Assembly (NCBI GenBank): GCA_950295325.1 | Contig: OX485806.1 | Span: 41,976,001 to 42,040,000 of the forward strand | Origin: Polytrichum commune | Lineage: Eukaryota > Streptophyta > Polytrichopsida > Polytrichales > Polytrichaceae | Direction of reading: 5' to 3' | Length of the DNA stretch: 64,000 nucleotides | Shown here: positions 20,549 through 30,690 of the stretch, one piece after another | Position numbering within the stretch: position 1 is the first letter of the stretch | Layout: each line of letters opens with the position of its first letter | Made by a program: the position numbers and the translations under genes | Notes under the pieces: model-generated | What the model saw: only the letters and a program-made list of their open reading frames with translations | Told to the model about the DNA's origin: nothing | The model's database searches: none

Positions 20549-22388
20549 CTGAAATACCACAACATATCACAATATAAGACACAAAATAAAACCCAAATGA
20601 AAGTAAGAACATTAGAGAAAATATCAAATCAATAATACTTACGTTTTCAATAAATTCCCGCCATTGGATCCACTCAGGAGGGCCTATATCCACCCCTTCA
20701 GACTTGTTCTTAACAGCAGTAGATCGAGCAAACAAGAGCGTGAGAAAGTTCTTCAGTATGAATAATTTTTTTCTCAAAATATCCGTTGGCGCACGATGAA
20801 TAGCGTCATAGGTGCTGGAGTAATGAAATTCCAATACATCGCACCCAAACTTTGAACTTTCGTCTTCAAGTGGATTCTTATCCAAATCATTGGAAAGAAC
20901 AAGCAATTCTTCATGTTGTGAAATTTCCGATTGATCTTGTATTTTGGTTTCAGGAACATGTTTCCTCTTACGACGTTTTGTCTCTTTTGGTTCTGGTTCT
21001 CTAAGTTTAAGCTGCACAATTTGTGCTTGCAAAATTGCAGTAACACGAGGATCCACATTTTTAGCATCATTTATCTGACGGATTGTCTTTTCACTTGACG
21101 GACATGCATCCTTAGGACAATCAAGATACCAACCACAATCCTCATAGTGTGGGAGCGACCAATCCAAACAAATCTCAGTAGTGAACATGCATGAATCTCC
21201 TGCACCAGTGTCACGCCAATTTAGGAAAAAACGAGGTTCCCCTATAACGCATTTATGTGGAATCAAAACATATCGAAAATACCTACACACAAAAATATTG
21301 TAAGTCAAATATTCCATGACAATTTGACAAATGGAATAAAAAAAATCAAAAAAATAATAAGATTAGGTTGTACCTGTATAATACACGTTTCATAGCAAGA
21401 TCAATATTAGGTTGCTCATCCCAACCGTTGTGTTTTTTAACTTTTCCGCTTTGGAATTCACGATAGAATATTGAATTGAAAGCCGCAAACTTCCAGGTTT
21501 GGATATACTCGGAGAGAGTAGGCACATCTGTAGGCAACTGAAGAGGAGATGAAAGAATACTTTGAAGCTCTTCGATAGCATTTTTTTCCAACTGTGCCCA
21601 ATATGTAGACTTTGATAACCAATCATCAAGTGTAAAATCAGAGAGGGGCGATTTCGGGAAATGCAATGCATCTTTGTCAAATCTATTGCCATTCCAAAGC
21701 TTGAGCCATCCAACTTTGACTTCTGCATCCACATTACTGACAGCAACACGATGAAGCTTCTCTTGTAGCATTTCAAGCACCGAAAATGAACCCCAATGGT
21801 GCTTAACTTCTTCAAGGAAAGCAGAGGTAAGGTTGATATCGGCAATCGCTAGTTGTTTCGTAAAACTAGAAGATAACATTGCGCGTTTTTTGTTGACAGC
21901 TGCGGACATTGCTTTTGAAACTCCGTCTGATGTCCGTTCAAGAGGATGAGTTTCATTGTACTGGTTGAGAGCAATATCGCTAGCCTCAGCAAGTTCTTGC
22001 TGAAAAATCAAACAAAAGTCAATATTTATAAGTACATATAGATGTAATATAAAAGGAAGATGAATAAACATAAGGCACATATTAGCAATGGTAGAAGAAC
22101 TTACACTGTACATGTAATCCAAAAAAATTGGTCGTGTCAAAGAATACCAAGTTTCGACAGACTTTTCCTCACATCGTTTATAACTCTTTGGATCCAGTTG
22201 CTTTCTGAAGGAAGTCAAAGGCATGGTGCCAATACTTTACATCCGATATAAAGTATGCACCAAATTGGTCGATACGTGAGAATTTTGATCTGAAAAAAAA
22301 CATTAAATTGATTAGATTCATGATGATATAATTTGGAAAACAAAATATAAACTAGAAATAAATGTAAAAAAATAGGTAAGAACATTAC

Positions 22389-23115
22389 TTGTTGATGTCA
22401 TACATAGCAGTCAACAAACTTGGAATGTCGTCAGGCTCGGGCGCCAAAATGATAGAATCCACAAAGATATGACGTTCATAATCTTCGGTATATACGCGGT
22501 CAATATAAATTGTCCAAGCAAAAAATCTGTGATTTCCATCCCATATAAAAAACATCTTGTTCTTGTATGATATCAATGACAAATCTGTATCCAATTGAGA
22601 TTCAAACAGGGCATTGGCTTGAGCCCAATTTGGGCTCCATGATACGCGAACCTCATCATCCACGAATTGAAAGTCTCCCTTAGAATCGGTGGCCGATATA
22701 TAAAACACACGGTCACCATCGCGATAACCATTGAAAAATCAGCCTCCAATTTAGTAATGTCACCCTTCAAAGCAGGACGCACAATCGGCATAAGAACCAT
22801 GCGACATAAGGGTACACGCAAGCGAGCATTAGGTCCAGCACGGATTGAAGAAATTGTAGAAGTGGAATTGACCTTTCGTTTGTTCGTAAGTTCTCACACT
22901 TTCTCTTGATAAGTTTTATTGTCACCATCATTATCTTCATCCGAGTCAAAATTATCGAGGGATTCATTTATTTTTTTATTTTTCTTATTATGAAGATTTG
23001 ACGATATGTCCTGATGATGATGAATTTGTTGAGATGGACGATTTTGAGTTGAATGCATTGTGGAATCATCATCAGTAGAAATAGGAGTCGTTCTCTCCAA
23101 ATTCATTAATTGGTC
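22389..23115 (-). pseudogene. ParB-like exon E2 of the gene above, with stop and frameshift
   Basis: The exon starts at an acceptor (TTTGTTTTAG before GACCAATTAATG). It encodes HHHQDISSNLHNKKNKKINE and an acidic run, meets TGA at 22,896-22,894 between EKV and ELTNKRKV, and then reads LCRMVLMPIVRPALKGDITK. A missing T in GATTTTTC near 22,735 throws the frame. The restored direction of reading is confirmed by the long open stretch DSKGDFQFVDDEVRVSWSPN, then DGNHR and AW, to DIN at the donor CAACAA/GTAATG. The DGNHR-x(3)-AW pattern with a preceding hydrophobic strand is what suggests the ParB-like fold; this call is tentative. Exon length modulo 3 (727) also requires one lost base. Confidence 0.55.
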
Positions 23116-23326
23116 CTAAAACAAATGAAATAAGTTTCATAAATATTTCAAAACCAGTAGCAACACATTAGCAATAACATTATAAAAACAACAGCAATAG
23201 CAACAACTATAACAACAGAATACCACAAACACAGGGAAGAATGACAAAATTTATTCTAGACACTGCCATTTGCACCTTTAAATATTGTACGATTAGGGTG
23301 GCCGCTCATCCCAAAACTACAAGGGC

Positions 23327-23354
23327 AGACCCTGTGCGTAAACGCACAGGGTCT
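23327..23354. repeat. 28-bp palindrome, family P2 (outlying copy)
   Basis: Perfect inverted repeat AGACCCTGTGCGT / ACGCACAGGGTCT around a central AA, nine bases before the solo LTR. It lies inside intron 1 of the minus-strand gene, like all other P2 copies. Confidence 0.85.
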
Positions 23355-23363
23355 GTGTGTCCA

Positions 23364-24337
23364 TGTCGCGCACCTCTCCATGAGGAGTGCCCCAAACACC
23401 ATGGGCACAAGGGGGACCCCGGAGTGACACCCGGGACTTGTGGCGCCGTTGGTGAGAGGGCCCAAGTGATCCTAGTGTGGGTGAGGGCCCCGGGCGTTGG
23501 GAACGCCTCCCACCCACAAAGACTAGGAGGCATGAGGGTGAGGCCATGAGCTATGCGTAGCTCATGGCGTGGTGATTCTAGAATGCTCAAGATCACCTCA
23601 ATCGGAGGTGTGAGCTAGGAGTTATGGCCATTTGAGTGGGGTGCTGTCCCGGGACAGCGCCCTGGTACAGCAGTGCCTGGGAGTGATTCCCGGGACTGCC
23701 AAGGTTCAAACAGGCATAACTTCCTCAAGACTTGCCCGAATGGGGCAAGTGAGGAGTCCATCGGCATCTACGTGAAGCGTAGATGAAGATGGAGTGGTTG
23801 GTTGTTATGATCAGACATCATACAAGGAAGTTATGATGGTCTGAAGCTGCTGGGGGGGTTCTAGGCCCAGCAGCTAAGGGAAAATGTCCACTTGGCCCCA
23901 ACTCTTGGTAGAGAGACAAGAGGTTGGTTGACGGTGGGGTAGGGGCCCCGTGTGAAGTCCTAGAGGCTTATATGGGTGAGGTGGTGTGGCCTCACCCACC
24001 CGAGGCTGAACGGCAAGGCCTCCATGGGCTTTGGCCTATTGTGAGGCCATAGTTGCCTAGTATGCTTCGGGTTGTTGTAGTGTTGCTCCGTCAATGCGAT
24101 GATCAACATGGGATTGGACTTCCATGGATGGAAGTCCACATGTAGGAATGGGTTACCGATTAAGGGGTGAGTCCCGAAAGCAAAGTAGGAGGGTTGGTTC
24201 CCTCCTATGAACTATAAGGTCCGGGGTAGGAGGAGCTAATCATTAGCATGGCGGAATGCGAATGGTTAGCGCTCGTAACCTTTGCTAGAATTGAAAATTG
24301 GCAAGATTGTCAAGGGGTGCTAGCAAGGGTTGCGACA
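23364..24337 (+). mobile_element. family A solo LTR with GTCCA duplication
   Basis: A 974-bp sequence starting TGTCGCGCACCTCTCC and ending AGCAAGGGTTGCGACA, flanked on both sides by GTCCA (23,359-23,363 and 24,338-24,342). No primer-binding site or internal region adjoins, so it is a solo LTR left by LTR-LTR recombination. It sits in intron 1 of the ParB/methyltransferase gene, between palindromes of families P2 and P1. Confidence 0.95.
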
Positions 24338-24371
24338 GTCCAACTACAGGTCTACCAAAGTTGGACGCGAG

Positions 24372-24667
24372 GTTTGGGTCGAACGACCCAAACTGTCCAC
24401 GTGGTTTCGATCCAGCGAGCCAAACCGCCTATAGCCAGATTGGGTCGAACGACCCAAAGTTTTTGCGCGTAGTTTGGGTCGCTCGACCCAAACTAGGCAG
24501 ACAGTCTAGGTCGAGCGACCCAAACCATACTCACAGTTTGGGTCGAACGACCCAAATTAGGCAGACAGTTTGGATCGTTCGACCCAAACCACGCTCACAG
24601 TTTGGGTCGAGCGTCGCAAACCATGCTCACACTAGGTAGACAGTTTGGGTCGAACGGCCCAAACTGT
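24372..24667. repeat. array of about nine palindromes, family P1
   Basis: Core TTTGGGTCGNNCGACCCAAA, with the two central bases varying (AA, CT, AG, TT) while the arms stay complementary. Copies lie near 24,372, 24,401 (degenerate), 24,437, 24,471, 24,503, 24,536, 24,568, 24,600 and 24,640, every 30-40 bp. Linkers of the type AGGCAGACAG and CATACTCACAG / CACGCTCACAG alternate. The apparent repetitive frames (FGSNDPN) are by-products. Confidence 0.9.
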
Positions 24668-24883
24668 CCGCAATTTACGCCTGATTATGCGCAATTAACC
24701 AGTCATCACGAAAGTGCAAACAAACCTTGTACTGCACATGTAGATGAGAGAGCTTGCAGCGACGAGCTCAGGTCCGACACATGAGAGAAAAAAGTCTGAA
24801 TGCTTTGAAGGTGTGGCAATTTATACTACTCGTCCCTGCATCCATATTTAGCGTGGCTCTTCGTGGCCCCGCATAGCCACTAG

Positions 24884-25031
24884 AAAGTTGCCAGCGTAGA
24901 CCCTGTGCGTTAACGCACAGGCTTTACGCTGGCAACTTTGAGGCGACTGTGCGTTAGCGCATACACCCTGTGTGTTAGCGCATACACCCTGTGCGTTAGC
25001 GCATAAGGCCTGTGCGTTAACGCACAGGGCC
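24884..25031. repeat. cruciform-prone palindrome and family P2 array
   Basis: At 24,884-24,939 a P2 core (CTGTGCGTTAACGCACAG) is itself framed by outer arms AAAGTTGCCAGCGTA and TACGCTGGCAACTTT, giving a 56-bp interrupted palindrome. Four further P2 units follow to 25,031. Three have TTAGCGCA in place of TTAACGCA and one is perfect (CTGTGCGTTAACGCACAGGG, 25,010-25,029). Confidence 0.9.
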
Positions 25032-25409
25032 GAGACATGAATCTGGAATTCGTATATTTGCCAAAACTTGTAAAATCTGGAAAAAATGCTAATGGTGTCC
25101 AAAAATCTTCGTAGCTACAAATTCTTCTTATATTTTGTTTTGGTTTGAAATCATTTTCTTTTTTCATTCTTCTATCTATTTCCTTGTTTTGGGCCACATC
25201 GTAGATTTTGGGTTTCGGGGCAAAAAAAAAATTATGCTATTTTGTGTCATTTTCTAGTTCCTATAACGTATTGCATGAATACTTGAGTAGACATATTTCT
25301 TATTTCTTGCATTCTAACCCCGTTTTGAATAGTTTTCTTGCTCCTATGCTGTGAACATCGATTTAAATTCATACAATAGATATTTGTTTTACTTTTAGGC
25401 TCTCTTAGT

Positions 25410-25960
25410 CGTTTTACCTCCCAACTTTTGGCCTTCCTAAGTTGCTCTTACAAACCCTGTGCGTTAACGCACAGGGTTTTAGCTCCCAACTTTTGGCCTC
25501 CCTAAATTGCTCTTATAAACCCTGTACGTTAACGTACATGGTTTTGGCTTCCAACTTCTCGCCTCCTAAGTTGCTCTTATAAATCCTGTACGTTAACGTA
25601 CATGGTTTTGGCTTCCAACTTCTCGCCTCCTAAGTTGCTCTTATAAATCCTGTACGTTAACGTACATGGTTTTGGCCCCCAACTTCTCGCCTCCTAAGTT
25701 GCTCTTATAAAACCTGTGCGTTCTCCTCCTGACTTCTAGCCTTCCTAAATTTCTGTTATATACCATATGCATTAACGTACATGGTTTTGGCTCCCAACTT
25801 CTCGCCTCCTAAGTTGCTCTTATAAAACCTGTGCGTTCTCCTCCTGACTTCTAGCCTTCCTAAATTTCTGTTATATACCATGTGCATTAACGTATAGGGT
25901 TTCTCTTCTCCAATTTATAACCTCTATAAATTGCTACTACATGACATGTGAGTGAACGTA
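25410..25960. repeat. about 63-bp tandem repeat, each unit with a P2 palindrome
   Basis: Eight to nine units of 'ctcccaacttctcgcctcc', 'taagttgctcttataaa' and then a P2-type palindrome. The first palindrome is CCTGTGCGTTAACGCACAGG (25,459). Several are CTGTACGTTAACGTACA, with both arms changed together (G to A with C to T), so pairing is kept. Two units hold only a half site (CCTGTGCGTTCTCC). Later units decay to imperfect forms (ATGCATTAACGTACAT, GAGTGAACGTAC). The array ends about 70 bp from the exon 1 donor. Confidence 0.9.
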
Positions 25961-26308
25961 CAAGGTTCTCCGTCATAACTTACAACTTATACACTATCAA
26001 ATTATGTAAACGTTGAACTAACTTACCTTTTTGTTTGTTATCTTCTTGGAAGCCGTCTTCAATTCGGACTCTGATATACGATTGTCTAAATCTTCTTTGC
26101 TCTTTGCACCTTCATCCTCCGCCATCGCATCAAAATCCAATGTCTTCACAGTTTCTTCTACCGTATTCAACAAGTTTATTTTCCCTTCCTTATTTGCATT
26201 CTTCTTTCCCACACTCAGTCTGAACCTCTTTTTCTCGGAAGTGAAATACAAAGCTTTCCTACGTCTTCTCTTCGGCCTCACGGGTGTTCTCTCTACATCG
26301 TCCACCAT

Positions 26309-26830
26309 CGTTGGCGTCTATGATATGTTTTCTATCAGGTACTATCATTTATTCTTCCAATGTATTTATCTCGCAAAATCCGGGATATATTACGATCACA
26401 TGTTATAATTGGCATTCAATGAACGAGATATTTCAACCCGTTTGTCATTATGTGTTTATTTTTGTTATATCCGCCAAAATTTTATGACACATACTTTGTT
26501 CTATTCATAATGATCAATAATTTATTTTTCCAACCAATTTTAATTCTTTCTACATCTACGTCAGTCCACACATATATATTTTAAATTTCTACCAATATTT
26601 TTAATATTTGACGCCATTTTGTGTATATCCTGCTCGTAAATATTCTCTGACTATTATTGTGTAATGTCCACTTCTGTATTATTAGATGCTATGTATCACA
26701 CGCTTTCATCTCCATCCATTATTGTATCACACGTTTTCATTTCCATTCATTTCCTCACACAACTCTATACAAAAGCAACATTCACCCCATATTTTTGTGA
26801 TGTGTTGTTCATATGTTCTTTTGATTTTCT
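26309..26830. promoter_or_regulatory. divergent intergenic region
   Basis: This stretch separates the start of the minus-strand ParB/methyltransferase gene (ATG at 26,308) from the plus-strand gene starting near 26,831. It is AT-rich with several TATA-like strings (about 26,570-26,590). It is the likely shared promoter region, inferred from gene orientation only. Plus-strand frames here have no protein character. Confidence 0.4.
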
Positions 26831-27626
26831 ATGGCTACCATTAGAGCTCATGGATCTTTTGTTCCCTTCATCTTGCCACTCTAAGATGATGGTCATGTGA
26901 GTGTTTCAAAGGATTTACTTAGTTTGAGATTCAACCTCCAGATAGGAATCATATATTTAGAGCATGAGATGTACTCTGCAGATGGAGAGGTGTATGAAAC
27001 GATTTTGGTTCCAAAAAATAGAACTGATGTTGGTTTTATGTGGATCTTAGGACCTGGTTTATTTAGGATGATAGGACTTTCTGAGTCTCAGATGCAAGCT
27101 TCAACTGTCATTTTGACAAACGAATCCGGTACATCCAAAGTTCAAATTCCCTCTATCGCACTTGTTAAGGTGGAACCCCTTGATGATAGTGTGTTTGTGC
27201 TATCAAATTCAGAAGATGACATTTGTGCATCTGTTGATCTTTCAAACACATCGCCATTTCCATTTAGAAGTGTTCATTCTACTCCTTCCCAACTTCCTAT
27301 ACATGTAGCCAAATCCCGTTGCGGTCTTATATACAAGAAGGTGGTTCCCCAAATCTCACCTTCTCAACGTCCTCCACTACACCCTTCACCTTCATCTACA
27401 GGGTTGACTATGGTTGATGCCTTGAAGCTGACAAAGTCAAGAAAAATATCAAAGTCCGATCTTGCATTCATTGATTTTGACAGTATAGATGTTCGTGAAG
27501 TCAAGTACTTACCATCTCCTTTTAATGGTGATTCTTTGTTTCTCTTGCCTCGTGTGGCACTCAAAGCTCCAAGTACGTATGGTCGTTCAATGGACGGCAT
27601 GGACAAGATGTGCGATGGTCACCCTT
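26831..27626 (+). pseudogene. unknown divergent gene, stop-interrupted and cut by an LTR
   Basis: ATG at 26,831 begins MATIRAHGSFVPFILPL, then a TAA. The same frame continues DDGHVSVSKDLLSLRFNLQI to the LTR at 27,627, about 265 codons in all. Visible features are a compact beta-rich first part (GIIYLEHEMYSADGEVYETI, LVPKNRTDVGFMWILGPGLF), a Ser/Pro-rich middle (SPFPFRSVHSTPSQLP, SPSQRPPLHPSPSSTG), and a Lys-rich end (LKLTKSRKISKSDLAFIDFD). No family is recognised. It is head-to-head with the ParB/methyltransferase gene and equally decayed, which suggests the two were inherited as a pair. The 3' part is not seen beyond the LTR. Confidence 0.55.
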
Positions 27627-28580
27627 TGTCGCAACCCTTGCTAGCCCCCCTTGACAATCTTGCCAATTTTCAATTCTAACAAAGGTTACGAGCGCTAACC
27701 ATTCGCATTCCGCCATGCTAATGGTTAGCTCCTCCTACCCCGGACCATATAGCTCATAGGAGGGAACCAAACCTCCTACTTTGCTTTCGGGACTCAACCC
27801 TTAATCGGTAACCCATTCCTAGATGTGGACTTCCATCCATGGAAGTCCAATCCTATGTTGATCATCGCATTGCCGGAGCAACACTACAACAACCCGAACC
27901 ATACTAGGCAACTATGGCCTCACATTGGACCAATGCCCATGGAGGCCGTGCCGTTCGACCTCAGGTGGGTGAGGCCACACCACCTCACCCATATAAGCCT
28001 CTAGGACTCTACGCGGGACCCCTACCCCACCGTCAACCAACCTCTTGTCTCTCTACCAAGAGTTGGGGCCAAGTGGACATTTTCCCTTAGCTGCTGGGCC
28101 TAGAAGCCCCTAGCAGCTTCAGACCATCATAACTTCCTTGTTTGATGTCTGATCTTAACAACCAACCACTCCATCTTCATCTACGCTTCACGTAGATGCC
28201 GATGCACTCCTCACTTGCCCCATTTGGGCAAGTTCTGGGGAAGTTATGCCTGTTTGAACCTTGGCAGTCCCGGGAATCACTCCCAGGCACTGCTGTACCA
28301 GGGCGCCGTCCGATGGCCATAACTCCTAGCTCACACCTCCGATTGAGGTGTTCTTGAGCTTTCTAGAATCACCACGCCATGAGCTACGCATAACTCATGG
28401 CCTTACCCTTGTGCCTCCTAATCTTCGTGGGTGGGAGGCGTTCCCAACGCCCGGGGCCCTCACCCACACTAGGATCACTTGGGCCCTCTCACCAACGGCG
28501 CCACAAGTCCCGGGTGTCACTCCGGGGTCCCCCTTGTGCCCATGGTGTTTCGGGCACTCCTCATGGAGAGGTGCGCGACA
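27627..28580 (-). mobile_element. family A LTR, inverted, truncating the gene at its left
   Basis: Inverted family A LTR of 954 bp, from TGTCGCAACCCTTGCTAGCC to GAGGTGCGCGACA. It is well conserved but lacks about 20 bp in the middle (after 'gggcgccgtcc', near 28,310). Flanks are CCCTT and CTTTA, so there is no exact 5-bp duplication. The upstream gene's frame runs straight into it. The right flank shows no continuation of that gene, which suggests a deletion. Confidence 0.9.
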
Positions 28581-28945
28581 CTTTATATTTTGATTGATTT
28601 AATCTTCAATTATACCAATCTCAAAAAACCATTTTCATATATTCTTTATTGAGATCATCATCGCTTTCAATCATATATTTATCTATTATATCATAGATTT
28701 TCTATCATTTCAACATTTTCTGGATTCCAAATTGAATGAGACCATTTCAAATTCAAGGGCCCTTTGTTTTTTTGGACCTATACATTCAACGGAAATAGGT
28801 CACACATTCTTACTATTTTTGAATTTGGAATATTCGTGGATATATTTGATTCTTCTTTCCCAAAACATCTAAAATTAGACTAATCAATTTACTATTTTTA
28901 TTATATATTCGCTCTTCATTCTCCGCTCTCCATTCTGCTCATGAC
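28581..28945. other. AT-rich non-coding stretch with possible MITE relic
   Basis: No gene is seen. From about 28,750 ('caagggccctttgttt', then 'caacggaaataggtcacaca') to 28,945 it resembles 950-1,135. The GGGCCCTTTGTTT end is typical of hAT- or Harbinger-like MITEs, but no partner end was identified. Confidence 0.3.
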
Positions 28946-29600
28946 TTACATAGAAGTGTCGTCGAACATGACCACATCATCTTCTTGAGGCTCATTTTCC
29001 TTCCTTTTGGACACCTCATGCTTGAGGTGTGCGGTGATGAAATCCAACGTGAGCTCTTTCATCATACGCATCTCCATTGCAATGATCACATGGTTGAACA
29101 AGGGCAATAGACTATCGAATAAGGTCATGACATCCTCGTCTTTCATAAGCACCTCCAAGCATGTGAACTGGTTTGCAAGGGTTTTTTCTTGTTGATGTGG
29201 TAGAGGATGTTGTCACCTTCGTTCATCTTGATGGTAAAGAACTTATGCCTTATAAACAAGATGTTGGACAAGCTTTTGGTCTTGTGGATGCTACATAGCA
29301 TCCTTCACGTTTCCGCGGGTCCTTTGTATCTTTTGATGTGCACCAACTTCTTGGGCACCAAACTTGTGGCAATGATGGCGAAGGCCTTCTTGCATCCTCG
29401 CTTGTACTCCTTCTTGACTTCCTCACTCGGGGTGGACGGTGGTGGCAACTCCGTACCCTCCACAATCTTCCAAAGGTCTTTGGTAGACAACACCATATCC
29501 AACTTGAATTGTAGAGGTTGAAGTTGTCGCCATGAAACTTGTCAACCGTTATAAGTCCATCGCCCTCACTAGAAGTTATTTTTGCCCCGAATCCAAACTC
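28946..29600 (-). pseudogene. Ty1/copia gag relic
   Basis: On the minus strand, three frames in succession give DGLITVDKFHGDNFNLYNSS, DMVLSTKDLWKIVEGTELPP and KKAFAIIATSLVPKKLVHIK, and after several stops LEVLMKDEDVMTLFDSLLPL with NHVIIAMEMRMMKELTLDFI and TAHLKHEVSKRKENEP. The order (a short lead with a KxxGxN(Y/F) signature, K-DLWxIVxGTExPP, KAxxxIxxSL, then LMKDEDV...LLxSLP-like and a zinc-knuckle approach with HEVSKRKE) is that of copia gag (UBN2 type). Frames are broken, and protease and pol are absent. It lies next to a 119-bp tandem repeat that may be part of its leader. Confidence 0.7.
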
Positions 29601-29869
29601 CCACTCACTCAATGTAACATAAGGGCTAAAAAAACCAATGGAATTAGAGTATGCCTAAACAATGTGGAATAGATTTAATTTATCACTCAAGGTTCTTCCA
29701 CACTCAAATCAACACCTTAACATTCGAAGTTGGTCTAAAACCACTCAAAACATTTGAGTCAATAGGAGCTCCTTGGAAATCAAAATTCCTCAAAACACTC
29801 TAGGATTATCGGAATCTCTCAAGCGAGAATTTTTCCACTCCAAAAAGACCCAAAATAATTCAATACCAT

Positions 29870-30690
29870 CAAAAGAGCACAACCAAGTTTTTTAGAATTC
29901 AAATAAATTCATACTAAACGTAGAAAAGGGGATCATTCAAGTCAGCACTTTCTCAATCAAAATCAATGCAAAATGACTAAATAATCATCAAGAAAATACA
30001 ACTAAGCCTCTTGGAACTCAAATCGCGTCAAACTAAGCATACAAAATGAAGATATGTCAAGTCAGGACCTTTCCACTCCAAATAGATGAAAAATGACTTA
30101 ATAACCATCAAGAAAATACAAATAAGCCTCTAGGAACTCAAATCACCTCAAACTAAGCAAAAAATTAAAGATCTCTCAATTCAACACCTTTCCACTTTAA
30201 ATAGATGAAAAATGGTTTAATAACCATTCAGAGAGCACAACTAAGCCTTCTGGAATTCAAATCACCTCAAACTAAGCATAGAAAGTAAAGACCTCTCAAG
30301 TCAGCACTTTTCCACTCCAAATAAATGCAAAATGACTTAATAACCATCAAAAAATCGGAATTAAGCCTTTGAAACCCAAATTACTTCAAACTAAGCGTTG
30401 AATGGGGGATTTTTCAAGTCAACACCTTGTCATTCAAAATGGATGCAAAATGACTTAATAACCATCTAGAAAGCACAACTAAGCCTCTTGGAACTCAAAT
30501 TGGCTTAGCATAACCATAGAAAAAAAAATCTCAAGTCAACACCTTCTCATTCAAAATGGATGCAAATTGACTTAATAACCATCTAGAAAGCACAACTAAG
30601 CCTCTTGGAACTCAAATTGCCTTAGCCTAAGCATAGAAAAAAAAATTCTCAAGTCAACACCTTTTCATTCAAAATACAAATCGATCTACA
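29870..30690. repeat. about 119-bp tandem repeat, seven units
   Basis: Units begin near 29,866, 29,985, 30,105, 30,224, 30,344, 30,463 and 30,581. Each has 'ccatc(a/t)agaaagcacaac', 'taagcctcttggaactcaaat', 'caaactaagcatagaaa', 'ctcaagtcaacacctt' and 'caaaatgacttaataa'. Identity between units is high, with small indels. There is no coding frame. Confidence 0.85.

Larger units (their letters stand above)
19293..26308 (-). pseudogene. eight-exon gene: ParB-like DGNHR segment plus degenerate beta-class DNA methyltransferase
   Basis: Minus-strand exons, each with GT-AG borders: E1 26308-26027, E2 23115-22389, E3 22289-22105, E4 21999-21374, E5 21282-20643, E6 20548-20204, E7 20111-19654, E8 19500-19293. 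Donors are mostly GTAAGT. E1 encodes a basic, nuclear-signal-rich start (RPKRRRRK). E2 has an Asp-rich linker, then SYKNKMFFIWDGNHRFFAW, which resembles the ParB/DGNHR fold. E4-E5 are helical with a KRRKRK patch. E6-E7 hold a methyltransferase fold in beta-class order. Exon phases fit throughout except for lesions in E2 and E3: TGA at 22,894, a one-base loss in a T run near 22,735, and a one-base gain near 22,210. The protein would be about 1,150 residues. E8 is the least certain exon. A role in nuclear DNA modification or binding is inference. Intron 1 (2.9 kb) carries palindrome arrays and a solo LTR. Confidence 0.7.

Noticed and set aside
24248-24639. Frames with FGSNDPN-type peptide repeats
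   Set aside because: They are translations of the P1 palindromes and begin inside a solo LTR; no codon bias or domain.
24910-25197. Minus-strand frames with repeated CALTHR/YALTHR peptides
   Set aside because: Produced by the P2 palindromes; no start context and no relation to the exon frames of the surrounding gene.
24372-25960. CRISPR array
   Set aside because: The repeats are perfect palindromes with irregular, similar spacers in a plant intron; no cas genes and no unique spacers.
26031-26408. Plus-strand hydrophobic frame over exon 1
   Set aside because: Antisense to exon 1 of the ParB/methyltransferase gene, whose basic peptide and GTAAGT donor support the minus strand.
28348-28597. 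Repeated protein frames ending in '...GPSHQRRHKSRVSLRG' found many times on both strands
   Set aside because: They lie in the first 250 bp of every family A LTR. They are conserved only because the LTR is repetitive, both strands are open, and the frame differs between copies.
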